64,000 nucleotides of DNA from Xanthomonas campestris pv. phormiicola (GTDB lineage: Bacteria; Pseudomonadota; Gammaproteobacteria; Xanthomonadales; Xanthomonadaceae): contig CP102593.1 in the NCBI GenBank assembly GCA_025666215.1, positions 4,973,001-5,037,000 of the forward strand, in the 5' to 3' direction. This document shows positions 34,140-42,438 of the stretch, piece by piece. A program made the translations under genes and the position numbers. Below the pieces are notes generated by a model, which saw nothing but the letters and a program-made list of their open reading frames with translations, was not told where the DNA came from and ran no database searches. The first letter of the stretch is position 1; every line of letters starts with the position of its first letter.

Positions 34140-34605
34140 CCGGCCACGCCAGGCAGGCGGCGATGCGCTGGCCGTGGCTGTGCGGGTCCAGCAGTGCGTG
34201 CAGCAGCGCATCGCGCCACAGGCCGACCGCGTTGCAGACCGCCATGCCATCCGGCGACACGTGAGGCTCGCTGCGCAGCCGTGCCGCCGCGGCGACCAGC
34301 AGGCCCAGGCTGAAGATCGCGCCGCGCTGGAGATTGATGCTGCCGGTGGCGCACAGCACGGAACGCTCGGCGGCGATGCCGAGGTCGCACCGCGCTGGAA
34401 ATGCGGCGCCCGCCGGACCGGCGGCGGCGATCGCGAGGAAGTAACCGCGCAACGCGAACAGGCGGTGCAGGAAGGTGGCCGCATCCATGTCGTCGTGGCT
34501 GCCGCGATCGAACGGCGTGACCAGGCCGGGCTTCGGCGCGCAGGCCAGCTCGGCAGGCAAGTTGGCGACGGCCAGACGACCGAGGCGGTGCGGGGGTGGC
34601 AGCCG
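34140..34605 (-). pseudogene. mdcB: Remnant of mdcB (triphosphoribosyl-dephospho-CoA synthase, CitG/MdcB family)
   Basis: The leftward frame reads RLAVANLPAELACAPKPGLV, then GSHDDMDAATFLHRLFALRGY, then RGAIFSLGLLVAAAARL and DALLHALLDPHSHGQR. This is the N-terminal two-thirds of the family that makes the prosthetic-group precursor for malonate decarboxylase. Normal family proteins start some 20 residues earlier, but here REP-type sequence replaces that part. After HGQR the frame loses similarity, and the expected NTHKGAIF has become NLQRGAIF. No ATG or other malonate decarboxylase gene is present, so I call it decayed. Boundaries are approximate. Confidence 0.6.
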
Positions 34606-34672
34606 CGTTGTGGAAGTTCGCTGCGGTCTTCGCCGCGACTGAAGCTACTCGCGGATAGCCAGCGAATTGCAC

Positions 34673-34742
34673 TACGGGAGGGGCTCCTGTCCCGACGGCT
34701 TCCGACGCTCTAACGCTACTTCGTTCGTCGCGACTGAAGGGC
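34673..34742. repeat. Diverged REP-type pair, right arm split by a MITE-like element
   Basis: The left arm (34673-34696) is a degenerate GGGAGGGGCTCCTGTCCCGAC. The right arm starts GTCGCGACTGAAG at 34728 and is interrupted by the element at 34739. A further partial copy (CGCCGCGACTGAAG) lies near 34631-34644. Confidence 0.6.
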
Positions 34743-35078
34743 ACCTCTAATAAGCCCAAAACCTCGACCCAAAAGCTCGCAAGTCATTGATGCACATAGC
34801 GTGCGATTTTGGGAATTGAGGTTATTGGACGTGCCCTGAAGTCCATGCATCCTGCTGTAGCTGGCCTCCGTGGACTGCATGGATTTCTTGACGGCTGTCA
34901 GATCGGCACCGGAGAACGGGCCGTGCCTGTCCGGGAACGATTGATGCAGGAATGACATGTCCAACGCATCCAACACAAGGCGCTGGCCCTGGGAATAGTG
35001 TCGCCACCGCATGAGCGCACTGGCGGACAACACGACATTCCCCACCAAGACCAAGATCATGCAGACCAGTAGTTTCAT
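34716..35078 (-). CDS. Small membrane or secreted hypothetical protein with MITE-derived C-terminus
   Basis: 120 residues from ATG 35078; a GTG 20 codons upstream is also in frame. The first 25 residues form a hydrophobic segment (LLVCMILVLVGNVVLSASAL), followed by a soluble part (YSQGQRLVLDALDMSFLHQS, LTAVKKSMQSTEASYSRM). After MHGLQ the codons come from the MITE-like element at 34739-34836 and then REP sequence, so the native 3' end is gone. I do not recognise the family. Whether the shortened product is made is unknown. Confidence 0.45.
   Translation of the reverse strand: MKLLVCMILVLVGNVVLSASALMRWRHYSQGQRLVLDALDMSFLHQSFPDRHGPFSGADLTAVKKSMQSTEASYSRMHGLQGTSNNLNSQNRTLCASMTCELLGRGFGLIRGALQSRRTK
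34739..34836. mobile_element. MITE-like palindromic element, copy 1 (98 bp)
   Basis: Its ends are GGGCACCTCTAATAA and GTTATTGGACGTGCCC, near-inverted repeats, flanked on both sides by TGAA (34735-34738 and 34837-34840). The core AGCTCGCAAGTCATTGATGC matches the reverse complement of copy 2. It interrupts a REP arm on its left and forms the 3' end of the gene to its right. No transposase is encoded. Confidence 0.75.
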
Positions 35079-35124
35079 GCGCCCGCTACGGCGGCGTGCT
35101 GCCGCGCCGTCCACGTGCGCCGCA

Positions 35125-35910
35125 TCACCCAACTGCACCAGCGGCGCGCGGCGAACTGTAAGTCAGCGCCGCACTGATCTCCGCCGCCGCCACGCACACC
35201 GCCTGCATCGCCGCCTGCGCGTCGATTTCCTGCGGGCGGCGTTCGATGAAGGGCACGGTGAGCGTGTAGATGGCGCTGCCCTGCTGCAGGATCGGCGCGG
35301 TCAGGTCGATCACCCCGACCACCGCCTCGCTGGGATGGATGCTGTAGCCCAGCGCGCGCACCTGCGCGGCGGCGGCGAGGAACGCGACACGGTCGTAGGC
35401 CACGTCGCCGGCGTCCAGGCGCTGCAGCAGCCGCGCCTGCGCGTCTTCGTGCTGGAACGCGAACAGCACCAGGCCGGAGGTGGAATGGGCGAGCGGGCGG
35501 CGATGGCCGGGGCGCACCACCAGGCCCAGGTCGCTGGGCACGTCCATCTGCGCGATGACCACGATCTGGTCGTCCGACGGCGCCACCAGGTGGCAGGGCT
35601 GGCGGATCGCATCGGCCAGCCGGCGCATCACCGGCAGCGCCGCCTCGGTGACGTTCTGCACCTGCGGTTGCTGCATGCCGAGCATGAACAGGCGGTTGGT
35701 CAGCACATAGCCGCCCTCGCCCGGCCCCTTGGTCAGGTAGCCGCGCTCTTCCAGCACCTGCAGCATGCGGAAGATCTCGCCGCGCGAGCGGCCGATGCCC
35801 TGCGAGATCTCGCTCATCGTCATCGGCCGCGCGTCGCGCGCCAGCAGTTCCAGGATATCCAGGCCCTTGTCCAGGGCGGGAGCACGGTACTTGGGCGGGG
35901 GCGTGGTCAT
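35125..35910 (-). CDS. IclR-family regulator, probable L-fucose regulon regulator
   Basis: 261 residues from ATG 35910; the frame is open upstream to 36114 but across the promoter. A winged helix (GLDILELLARDARPMTMSEI, GRSRGEIFRMLQVLEERGYL) is followed by the IclR effector domain (PVMRRLADAIRQPCHLVAPS, HSTSGLVLFAFQ, GYSIHPSEAVVGVIDLTAPI). It is transcribed away from fucP across a 304-bp region that holds a long perfect palindrome. Position makes it the likely fucose or fuconate sensor. A 47-bp ORF overhang separates its stop from the small gene's start at 35078. Confidence 0.88.
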   Translation of the reverse strand: MTTPPPKYRAPALDKGLDILELLARDARPMTMSEISQGIGRSRGEIFRMLQVLEERGYLTKGPGEGGYVLTNRLFMLGMQQPQVQNVTEAALPVMRRLADAIRQPCHLVAPSDDQIVVIAQMDVPSDLGLVVRPGHRRPLAHSTSGLVLFAFQHEDAQARLLQRLDAGDVAYDRVAFLAAAAQVRALGYSIHPSEAVVGVIDLTAPILQQGSAIYTLTVPFIERRPQEIDAQAAMQAVCVAAAEISAALTYSSPRAAGAVG

Positions 35911-36105
35911 TCCGTCGAGGCCAGGCAGGGGGTGGAAGGGCGCTAGGGTACAGGGAATGCCTATGGACAGAAGCGCGGCCAAACCGGTCCGCGCCTGGCG
36001 CCCGGATGGCTGCAGGGCGCGCCGAATCCGACCCGCGCACGCCGATGCCGCCGCCGGTGAAAGGCCACCGGCGCCAGCGGTCGGACACCGCACGCGCCAT
36101 GGTGC

Positions 36106-36144
36106 GCCATGCAAATATAAACACGGATTTTATATTTGCATGGC
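36106..36144. promoter_or_regulatory. Perfect 16-bp-arm palindrome, putative IclR operator of the fucose genes
   Basis: GCCATGCAAATATAAA (36106-36121) and its exact reverse complement TTTATATTTGCATGGC (36129-36144) are separated by 7 bp. The site is AT-rich within otherwise very GC-rich DNA. It lies 71 bp upstream of the fucP ATG and 196 bp from the IclR start. Symmetry and place fit an operator for the adjacent IclR protein. Confidence 0.75.
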
Positions 36145-36214
36145 AGCAGCGACCGCAGTACGCTCCGGCGACAACTTCAACGCGACGCGGCACATCCTGG
36201 GAGGGGTAGGCGGC

Positions 36215-37528
36215 ATGCACTACAGCAGCGACACCGCAACAGCGGCGCCCGGCAGCCTGGCGCGCACCGCCATCGTGCCCCTGGTCCTGATCGTCAGCCT
36301 GTTCTTTCTGTGGGGCATGGCGAACAACCTCAACGACATCCTGATCAAGCAGTTCAAGAAGGCCTTCGAACTGTCCGACCTGCAGGCCGGGCTGGTGCAG
36401 AGCGCGTTCTACCTGGGCTACTTCGTGTTCGCGATCCCGGCGGCGATGTTCATGCGCCGCTTCAGCTACAAGGCGGCGGTGGTGCTCGGCCTGCTGCTGT
36501 ACGCGGCCGGCGCGTTCCTGTTCTACCCGGCCGCGCAGCAGCACACCTACGGCTTGTTCCTGCTGGCGCTGTTCGTGATCGCCAGCGGCCTGGCGTTCCT
36601 GGAAACCACCGCCAATCCGCTGGTCACCGTGCTCGGCCCGGCCGCAGGCGCGGCGCGGCGGCTGAACCTGGCGCAGGCGTTCAATCCGCTGGGTTCGATC
36701 ACCGGCGTGCTGATCGGCCAGCACTTCATCCTGTCCGGCGTGGAGCACACGCCGCAGGAACTGGCGGCGATGGCGCCGGCCGCACGCGCGAGCTTCTTCG
36801 CCACCGAATCGGCGGCGGTGCAGACGCCGTATCTGATCATCGGCGCGGTGGTGGTGCTGTGGGCGCTGCTGATCGGGTTGACCCGCTTCCCGGTCACCCG
36901 CGACAGCGGCGCCGCGGCCAGCGGCGGCAAGGCCTATTTCGGCGCGCTGCTGCGCAACCGCCGCTTCGTGTTCGCGGTGGTCGCGCAGTTCTTCTACGTC
37001 GGCGCGCAGGTCGGCATCTGGAGCTTCCTGATCCGCTACCTGCAGGACGCGGTGCCGGGCACCCCGGAAAAGACCGCGGCCAGCTTCCTGACCATTTCGC
37101 TAGTGCTGTTCATGGCCGGCCGCTTCATCGGCACCTTCCTGCTGCGCTACGTGGCGCCGGCGGTGTTGCTGGGCGCGTTCGCGCTGCTCAACCTGCTGCT
37201 GTGCGGGGTGGCGATCGCGCTGCCGGGCTGGACCGGGCTGTATGCGCTGGTGGCCAGCAGCGCGTTCATGTCGGTGATGTTCCCGACCATCTTCGCGCTG
37301 GGCCTGGACGGGTTGAACGACGACGCGCGCAAGCTCGGCTCGTCGCTGATCGTGATGTCGATCATCGGCGGCGCCGCGCTGACCGCCGTGATGGGCGCAT
37401 TGTCCGACCGCGCCGGCATCCATTGGGCGATGACGGTGCCGGCGCTGTGCTTCGCGGTGATCCTGGTGTTCGCGTCCTATGCGCACGACCGCGCGGCCGC
37501 GGCGCACGCGGCCGCCGCGGGAGCCTGA
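36215..37528 (+). CDS. fucP: L-fucose:H+ symporter, MFS family
   Basis: 437 residues from ATG 36215 with GAGG at 36201-36204. Twelve hydrophobic segments are visible. FucP-family signatures include LFFLWGMANNLNDILIKQFK, QSAFYLGYFVFAIPAAMFM, GLAFLETTANPLVTVLGP and LNLAQAFNPLGSITGVLIG. The family couples proton entry to uptake of fucose-type sugars across the inner membrane. The next gene, a mutarotase, starts 2 bp after its stop. The dehydrogenase-to-dehydratase genes of the same pathway lie on the opposite strand beyond it. Confidence 0.93.
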   Translation: MHYSSDTATAAPGSLARTAIVPLVLIVSLFFLWGMANNLNDILIKQFKKAFELSDLQAGLVQSAFYLGYFVFAIPAAMFMRRFSYKAAVVLGLLLYAAGAFLFYPAAQQHTYGLFLLALFVIASGLAFLETTANPLVTVLGPAAGAARRLNLAQAFNPLGSITGVLIGQHFILSGVEHTPQELAAMAPAARASFFATESAAVQTPYLIIGAVVVLWALLIGLTRFPVTRDSGAAASGGKAYFGALLRNRRFVFAVVAQFFYVGAQVGIWSFLIRYLQDAVPGTPEKTAASFLTISLVLFMAGRFIGTFLLRYVAPAVLLGAFALLNLLLCGVAIALPGWTGLYALVASSAFMSVMFPTIFALGLDGLNDDARKLGSSLIVMSIIGGAALTAVMGALSDRAGIHWAMTVPALCFAVILVFASYAHDRAAAAHAAAAGA

Positions 37529-37529
37529 G

Positions 37530-37907
37530 ATGCCGCGCCATTGCTATCTGCTCGACCTGCACGACGATCCGGCGCTGATCGCCGAATACGAACGCTGGCA
37601 TCGCGCCGACACGGTGTGGCCGGAGATCGTCGCCTCGATCCGTGCCGCCGGCATCCGCGAGCTGGACATCCACCGCTGCGGCGACCGCCTGGTGATGCTG
37701 ATGGAGGTGGACGAGGACTATTCGCCCGCGGCCAAGGCCGCGGCCGACGCGGCCGATCCGCGCGTGCAGGCGTGGGAAGAGCTGATGTGGCGCTTCCAGA
37801 AGCCGCTGCCGGGTTCGGCGCCGGGCGAGAAGTGGCGCGAGGCATTGCAGATCTTTTCGCTGCAGGCGGCGCTAGCGGAGCAGGCGCGGATGCAGGAGCC
37901 AAGCTGA
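37530..37907 (+). CDS. RhaM/YiiL-type sugar mutarotase (likely acts on L-fucose)
   Basis: 125 residues, ATG 37530 one base after the fucP stop codon. It belongs to the L-rhamnose mutarotase family: YLLDLHDDPALIAEYERWHR, then WPEIVASIRAAGIRELDIHR and the end segment PGEKWREALQIFSL. These small cytoplasmic enzymes interconvert alpha and beta pyranose anomers. Coupled to fucP and inside a fucose regulon, it most likely serves L-fucose, although family members are named for rhamnose. Confidence 0.88.
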   Translation: MPRHCYLLDLHDDPALIAEYERWHRADTVWPEIVASIRAAGIRELDIHRCGDRLVMLMEVDEDYSPAAKAAADAADPRVQAWEELMWRFQKPLPGSAPGEKWREALQIFSLQAALAEQARMQEPS

Positions 37908-37953
37908 GATCTCTCGGTAAGAACTGCGGTCCCTGCCCTGCCGAGACCTCCCG

Positions 37954-38126
37954 GCGGGAGCGGCTACAGCGGCGACAGGCTGCATGGGTAGAGCGCGTCG
38001 CGACTGAAGGGCACCTCTAATAACCTCGATTCTAAAAATTTCGCACTATGCGCATCAATGACTTGCGAGCGTTTTAGTCGAGTTTTTGGGGGTTATTAGA
38101 GATGCCCTGAAGTCGCTCCCACAAAG
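37954..38126. repeat. REP-type pair with its right arm split by MITE copy 2
   Basis: The left arm GCGGGAGCGGCTACAGCGGC is at 37954-37973. The right arm starts GCGTCGCGACTGAA at 37995, breaks at 38009, and resumes TGAAGTCGCTCCCACAA at 38108. Removing the insert and one TGAA restores the consensus right arm. Confidence 0.75.
38009..38107. mobile_element. MITE-like palindromic element, copy 2 (99 bp)
   Basis: Ends GGGCACCTCTAATAACC and GGTTATTAGAGATGCCC are inverted repeats with one mismatch. Direct TGAA flanks (38005-38008 and 38108-38111) look like a target duplication. The interior is AT-rich, and GCATCAATGACTTGCGAGC (38052-38070) is the reverse complement of the copy 1 core. No coding capacity. 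Confidence 0.8.
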
Positions 38127-38151
38127 ACTTGCGATCAGCTACTGGGTGCAC

Positions 38152-38228
38152 TGTGGGAGGGACTTCAGTCCCGACGGGATCCGAAGTCGGATAGCTGGAC
38201 GACTTCGTTCGTCGCGGTTGAAACCGCG
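38152..38228. repeat. Diverged REP-type pair
   Basis: The left arm TGTGGGAGGGACTTCAGTCC begins at 38152 and the right arm GTCGCGGTTGAAACCGCG ends at 38228. It lies between the MITE and the dehydratase stop. The preceding CTGGGTGCAC is shared with the copy at 53212. Confidence 0.6.
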
Positions 38229-38309
38229 CATGCGCCGGCGCGCGAGCGGGGCGTCGCTGCGCCGCTCGCTGCGCACGGGATGCGGTGCGCGTCCCGTGCG
38301 TCCATCGCG

Positions 38310-39629
38310 TTATCCCTGCTGCGCCGCCAGGTCCGCGCTCCAGAACGGGCCGTCCGGATACAGGTACTGGGTGACCGACTGCGCGCGCATCTCGGCCGAG
38401 AAGCCCGGCAGCGTCGGCGCCAGGTAGCGGCCGTGTTCGATCCGCACCGGATCGACGAAGTGCTGGTGCAGGTGGTCGACGAATTCGATCGCGCGGTCCT
38501 CCATCCTGCCGGTGATGGCGACGAAGTCGGCCATCGCCAGGTGCTGCACCAGTTCGCACAGGCCGACGCCACCGGCATGCGGGAACACGCGCACGCCGAA
38601 CTTCGCCGCCAGCAGCAGGATCGCCAGGTTCTCGTTGACCCCGCCCACGCGCGCGGCGTCGATCTGGATCAGGTCCACCGCGCCGGCCTGCAGCAATTGC
38701 TTGAACACCACCCGGTTCTGGGTGTGCTCGCCGGTGGACACCGGCACCGGCGCGATGCCCTGGCGGATCGCGGCGTGGCCGAGCACGTCGTCGGGGCTGG
38801 TCGGCTCCTCGATCCAGGCGATGTCGAATTCGGCCAGCTGGCGCATCCAGGCGATCGCCGGACCCACGTCCCAGCGCTGGTTGGCGTCCACCGCCATCGC
38901 GATGTCCGGGCCGATCGCTGCGCGCGCCAGGCGACAACGGCGGATGTCGTCCTGCACGTTGGCGCCGACCTTGAGCTTGATCGTGCGGAAGCCGTCGGCC
39001 ACCGCTTCCCTGGCCAGGCGCACCAGTTTCTCGTCGGAGTAGCCGAGCCAGCCGGGCGAGGTGGTGTAGGCCGGATAGCCCTGTTCGAGCAGCGTCTGCA
39101 GGCGTTCGGCGCGCAGCGGTTCGGCCACGCGCAGCATGGCCAGCGCTTCGTCCGGGGTCAGCGCGTCGGTGAGGTAGCGGAAGTCGATGGTGGCCACCAG
39201 CTGTTCCGGCGACAGCTCGGCGATGTAGCGCCACAGCGGCTTGCCGGCGCGGCGCGCGGCCATGTCCCAGGCGGCGTTGATGACGCCGCCGATGGCCATG
39301 TGCATCACACCCTTCTCCGGGCCCAGCCAACGCAACTGCGAATCGTCGGTGAGGCTGCGCGCGAAGCCGCCCAGGTCGCCGATCACCGCCTCCACGTCGC
39401 GCCCGACCACATGGTGCGACAGCGCCGCGATCGCCGCGCTCTGCACGTCGTTGCCGCGGCCGATGGTGAACACCAGGCCGTAGCCGGCCAAGCCGTCGTC
39501 GGCGTCGGTGCGCAGGCGCAGGTAGGCGGCCGAGTAGTCCGGATCCGGATTCATCGCATCGGAACCATCCAGTTCGCGCGAAGTGGGGAAACGCACGTCG
39601 AAGGTCTCGAGGGCAACGATTTTGCTCAT
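38310..39629 (-). CDS. L-fuconate dehydratase (enolase superfamily)
   Basis: 439 residues from ATG 39629 with AGGA nine bases upstream. It removes water from L-fuconate to give 2-keto-3-deoxy-L-fuconate. The residues I recall as catalytic in the X. campestris enzyme are all present at the same numbers: K218 and K220 (TIKLKVG), D248 (VDANQR), E274 (WIEEP), E301 (TGEHTQN), D324 ([10 protein letters not shown]) and H351 (FPHAGG). It is the last gene of the leftward fucose operon, separated from the hydrolase gene by 265 bp that contain a palindromic repeat pair. Confidence 0.96.
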   Translation of the reverse strand: MSKIVALETFDVRFPTSRELDGSDAMNPDPDYSAAYLRLRTDADDGLAGYGLVFTIGRGNDVQSAAIAALSHHVVGRDVEAVIGDLGGFARSLTDDSQLRWLGPEKGVMHMAIGGVINAAWDMAARRAGKPLWRYIAELSPEQLVATIDFRYLTDALTPDEALAMLRVAEPLRAERLQTLLEQGYPAYTTSPGWLGYSDEKLVRLAREAVADGFRTIKLKVGANVQDDIRRCRLARAAIGPDIAMAVDANQRWDVGPAIAWMRQLAEFDIAWIEEPTSPDDVLGHAAIRQGIAPVPVSTGEHTQNRVVFKQLLQAGAVDLIQIDAARVGGVNENLAILLLAAKFGVRVFPHAGGVGLCELVQHLAMADFVAITGRMEDRAIEFVDHLHQHFVDPVRIEHGRYLAPTLPGFSAEMRAQSVTQYLYPDGPFWSADLAAQQG

Positions 39630-39679
39630 GGGGATCCTGGTCGGTGAGGCGGTAGAGAAAAAGAAAATGCGATGGACGA

Positions 39680-39885
39680 GCCCCTCTCCCCCCGGGAGAG
39701 GGGTTGGGGTGAGGGTGCGGGAGTGCACGGCTGCCGCCGCCCTGCAAAACACGAACGAAGTAGAAGCACGCAGCCCTGTCCCACACGCGGGATGTGGTGG
39801 CGCGAGCGAAGACCGCATCCGGATGGATGGCGAGGTGGCTGCGCCCCTACCCTCACCCCATCCCCTCTCCCGGGGGGAGAGGGGC
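39680..39885. repeat. Inverted pair of CCCCTCTCC-type palindromes inside the fucose operon
   Basis: A 39-bp segment at 39680-39718 (CCCCTCTCCCCCCGGGAGAG then GGGTTGGGGTGAGGG) and its near-exact reverse complement at 39847-39885 face each other. Each half is itself a palindrome. This is a second intergenic repeat family, distinct from the REP type. It lies between two genes of one operon and would fold in the mRNA. Confidence 0.8.
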
Positions 39886-39894
39886 TTTACGGCT

Positions 39895-40752
39895 TTAGCT
39901 TGCGTCGCGCGGGTGGGCGACCACGGCCTGGCGCTGCTCGCCCAGGCCCTCGATGCCCAGCGCCATCACGTCGCCCGGCTTGAGGTAGATCGGCGGCTTC
40001 TGCCCCAGGCCCACGCCCGGCGGGGTGCCGGTGCTGATCACGTCGCCCGGCATCAGCGTCATGTAGCGGCTGATGTGGCTGACCAGCTCGGCCACGCCGA
40101 ACACCATCGTGCGCGTGCTGCCGTTCTGGTAGCGATGGCCGTTGACCTCCAGCCACATCGACAGGTTCTGCGGGTCCGCCACTTCGTCGGCAGTGACCAG
40201 CCACGGGCCGAGCGGGCCGAAGCCATCGCAGCTCTTGCCCTTGACCCACTGGCCGCCGTGCTCGAGCTGGAACTCGCGCTCGGACAGGTCGTTGATCACC
40301 GCGTAGCCGGCGACGTGCTTGAGCGCGTCTTCCCGCGATACGTCGCGGGCGATGTCGCCGATCACCACGCCCAGCTCCACTTCCCAGTCGCTCTTCTTCG
40401 AGCCGCGCGGGATCACCACGGTATCGTTGGGGCCGCTGATCGCGGTGGTGGCCTTCATGAACAGCACCGGCATCTCCGGCACCGCCATGCCCGACTCGGC
40501 GGCGTGGTCGGCGTAGTTCAGGCCGACGCAGATGAACTTGCCGACGCGGCCCACGGCCGGCCCGTAGCGCACCTCGCCTTGCACCCTGGGCAGCGTGGCC
40601 GGGTCGAGCGCACGCAGCGTGTCCAGGCCGGCGGCGGTGAGGTGCTCGCCGGCGACGTCGTCGATGATCGCGGACAGGTCGCGCAGGTGACCATCGGCGT
40701 CGAGCAGGGCCGGACGTTCGTGGCCGGGTTCGCCATAGCGCAGCAGTTTCAT
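39895..40752 (-). CDS. 2,4-diketo-3-deoxy-L-fuconate hydrolase (FAH family)
   Basis: 285 residues. The fumarylacetoacetate-hydrolase fold is shown by [18 protein letters not shown], the metal-binding segment [28 protein letters not shown] and the end signature [14 protein letters not shown]. In the oxidative fucose pathway it splits 2,4-diketo-3-deoxy-L-fuconate into pyruvate and L-lactate. It lies 34 bp after the dehydrogenase gene. The family also contains isomerases and decarboxylases; the assignment rests on the complete pathway around it. Confidence 0.9.
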   Translation of the reverse strand: MKLLRYGEPGHERPALLDADGHLRDLSAIIDDVAGEHLTAAGLDTLRALDPATLPRVQGEVRYGPAVGRVGKFICVGLNYADHAAESGMAVPEMPVLFMKATTAISGPNDTVVIPRGSKKSDWEVELGVVIGDIARDVSREDALKHVAGYAVINDLSEREFQLEHGGQWVKGKSCDGFGPLGPWLVTADEVADPQNLSMWLEVNGHRYQNGSTRTMVFGVAELVSHISRYMTLMPGDVISTGTPPGVGLGQKPPIYLKPGDVMALGIEGLGEQRQAVVAHPRDAS

Positions 40753-40786
40753 GGGAGGTCCTCTCTGAAGGGAAATGGGTGGGCGG

Positions 40787-41569
40787 TCAGTTCGACCAGC
40801 CGCCGTCGATGATGTGGGTCTGCCCGGTGGTGAACGAGGATTCGTCCGAGGCCAGGTACACCACCAGCTGCGCGATCTCGCGCGGGTCGCCGAGGCGGCC
40901 CATCGGCTGGCGGTCGGTGAAGCTCTTCCACACCGCCTGCTCGTCGCCGCCCAGCGCCTTGACCCGCTGCCCCAGCGACGGGGTCTTGATCGTGCCCGGG
41001 CAGATCGCGTTGCAACGGATGCCCTTGGCCACGTAGTCGGCGGCGATGGCCTTGCTCAGCCCGATCACCGCGGCCTTGGTCACGCCGTAGGCGAAGCGGT
41101 TCGGCACGCCCTTGATGCTGGACGCCACCGAGGACATGTTGACGATGCTGCCGCGGCCCTGTTCCAGCATGCCCGGCAACACCGCCTGGCAGAGGTAGTA
41201 CATCGCATCGACGTTGATCGCGAACGAGCGCCGCCACGCCGGTTCGTCGCAGTCGAGGATGCTGCCCTGGTGCACATAGCCGGCGCAGTTGAACAGCACG
41301 TCGAACGGCGCGTTCGCCGCGACCAGCGCCTGGATCGCCGCGGCGTCGGTGACGTCGAGCGGCTGCGTGACGATCGCGGCGGAGTCGGCGGCCAGCGCCT
41401 GCAGCGCGGCGGCATCGATGTCGGTGGCCAGCACCTGCGCGCCTGCGCGCGCGCAGGCCAGCGCGCTCTCGCGGCCGATGCCGGCACCGGCGGCGGTGAT
41501 CAGGCAACGCTTGCCTTGCAGCCGGCCGCTCATGGGCGGTTGCGGGGGAGGAAACGCGGACGTGGTCAT
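40787..41569 (-). CDS. 2-keto-3-deoxy-L-fuconate dehydrogenase (SDR family)
   Basis: 260 residues. The ATG at 41569 overlaps the lactonase stop as ATGA, which favours it over the internal ATG at 41533. The short-chain dehydrogenase marks are TAAGAGIG (25-32) for NAD binding, NCAGYVHQG, the Ser of SSVASS and Y-x3-K in AYGVTKAAV, ending FTTGQTHIIDGG. It oxidises C4 of 2-keto-3-deoxy-L-fuconate to the diketo acid. Translation appears coupled to the upstream lactonase gene. Confidence 0.92.
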   Translation of the reverse strand: MTTSAFPPPQPPMSGRLQGKRCLITAAGAGIGRESALACARAGAQVLATDIDAAALQALAADSAAIVTQPLDVTDAAAIQALVAANAPFDVLFNCAGYVHQGSILDCDEPAWRRSFAINVDAMYYLCQAVLPGMLEQGRGSIVNMSSVASSIKGVPNRFAYGVTKAAVIGLSKAIAADYVAKGIRCNAICPGTIKTPSLGQRVKALGGDEQAVWKSFTDRQPMGRLGDPREIAQLVVYLASDESSFTTGQTHIIDGGWSN

Positions 41570-42438
41570 GGTGGGCACTCTCGGTCGGGGGAAGGAAGCG
41601 GATCGGGCAAACGGTAGAAACGCTGGGCGTTGCCGGCGAACACGTCGGCCGCGCCGCCGGCGGCATGGCGCGCGACCAGCGCCTGCGCCAGTACGAACCA
41701 GTCGCGGTAGCCGGCACGCTGGGTCAGCACCGGCCAGTCGCTGCCCCACATCACCCGCTGCGGGCCGAAGCAGGCGAACAGCTGCGCCACATAGGGTTCG
41801 ATCGCCGCCGCATCGGCGTCGGCAGGCAGTTCGGTGAGCAGGCCGGACAGCTTGCACAGCACGTTCGGATGCTGCGCCAGCTGTGCCAGGCCGGCGGCCC
41901 AGGCAGCGAACCCGTCGGCGCCGATCGCCGGCTTGGCGGCATGATCGAGCACCACCCGCAACGACGGATGGCGCTGCAGGCGCGCCTGCAGCGCGGGCAG
42001 ATGCAACGGCTTGACCAGCGCGTCGAACCCCAGGTCGTACCGCAGCAGCGCGTCGAACGCGGGGTCCAGCTGCGGCCGCGCCAGCCACTGCGGATCGGCC
42101 AGGTCCTGCACCATCGGCCGCAGGCCCTTGAGCAGGCCGTCGCCCTCGGCGCACAGCGCGGCGATGCGCGCGGCCGCATCGCCGGCCTCGAAATCGATCC
42201 AGCCGACCACGCCGGCGATGCGCGGCTGCGCGTGCGCCAGCCGCAGCAGGTAGCGGCTCTCCGCTTCGGTCTGCGCCGCCTGCACCGCGACGATCGCGTC
42301 CACGCCGTGTGCGTCGAGCGTGGCGACCAGGTCGTCGGGCACGAAATCGCGATACAGCGCGGCGAGTTCGGGCGTCAGCCAGACGTAGTCGCCGCGCGCC
42401 AATTGCCAGAAGTGCACGTGCGCATCGACCACGTTCAC
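41566..42438 (-). CDS. L-fuconolactone hydrolase (amidohydrolase, COG3618 type)
   Basis: 290 residues from GTG 42438, which overlaps the previous stop as GTGA; no ATG fits. Metal ligands are H7 and H9 in VVDAHVHFW, the later LDHAAKP histidine, and the aspartate of MWGSDWPV. This is the lactonase group of the amidohydrolase superfamily, which opens sugar-acid lactones in the cytoplasm. It takes the lactone made by the coupled dehydrogenase to L-fuconate. Confidence 0.92.
   Translation of the reverse strand: MNVVDAHVHFWQLARGDYVWLTPELAALYRDFVPDDLVATLDAHGVDAIVAVQAAQTEAESRYLLRLAHAQPRIAGVVGWIDFEAGDAAARIAALCAEGDGLLKGLRPMVQDLADPQWLARPQLDPAFDALLRYDLGFDALVKPLHLPALQARLQRHPSLRVVLDHAAKPAIGADGFAAWAAGLAQLAQHPNVLCKLSGLLTELPADADAAAIEPYVAQLFACFGPQRVMWGSDWPVLTQRAGYRDWFVLAQALVARHAAGGAADVFAGNAQRFYRLPDPLPSPDRECPP

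Noticed and set aside
33493..34560. A 355-codon leftward frame as a full mdcB-type gene
   Set aside because: Only the first 140 codons resemble MdcB; the rest is antisense to the XRE gene, and the only start is an internal TTG.
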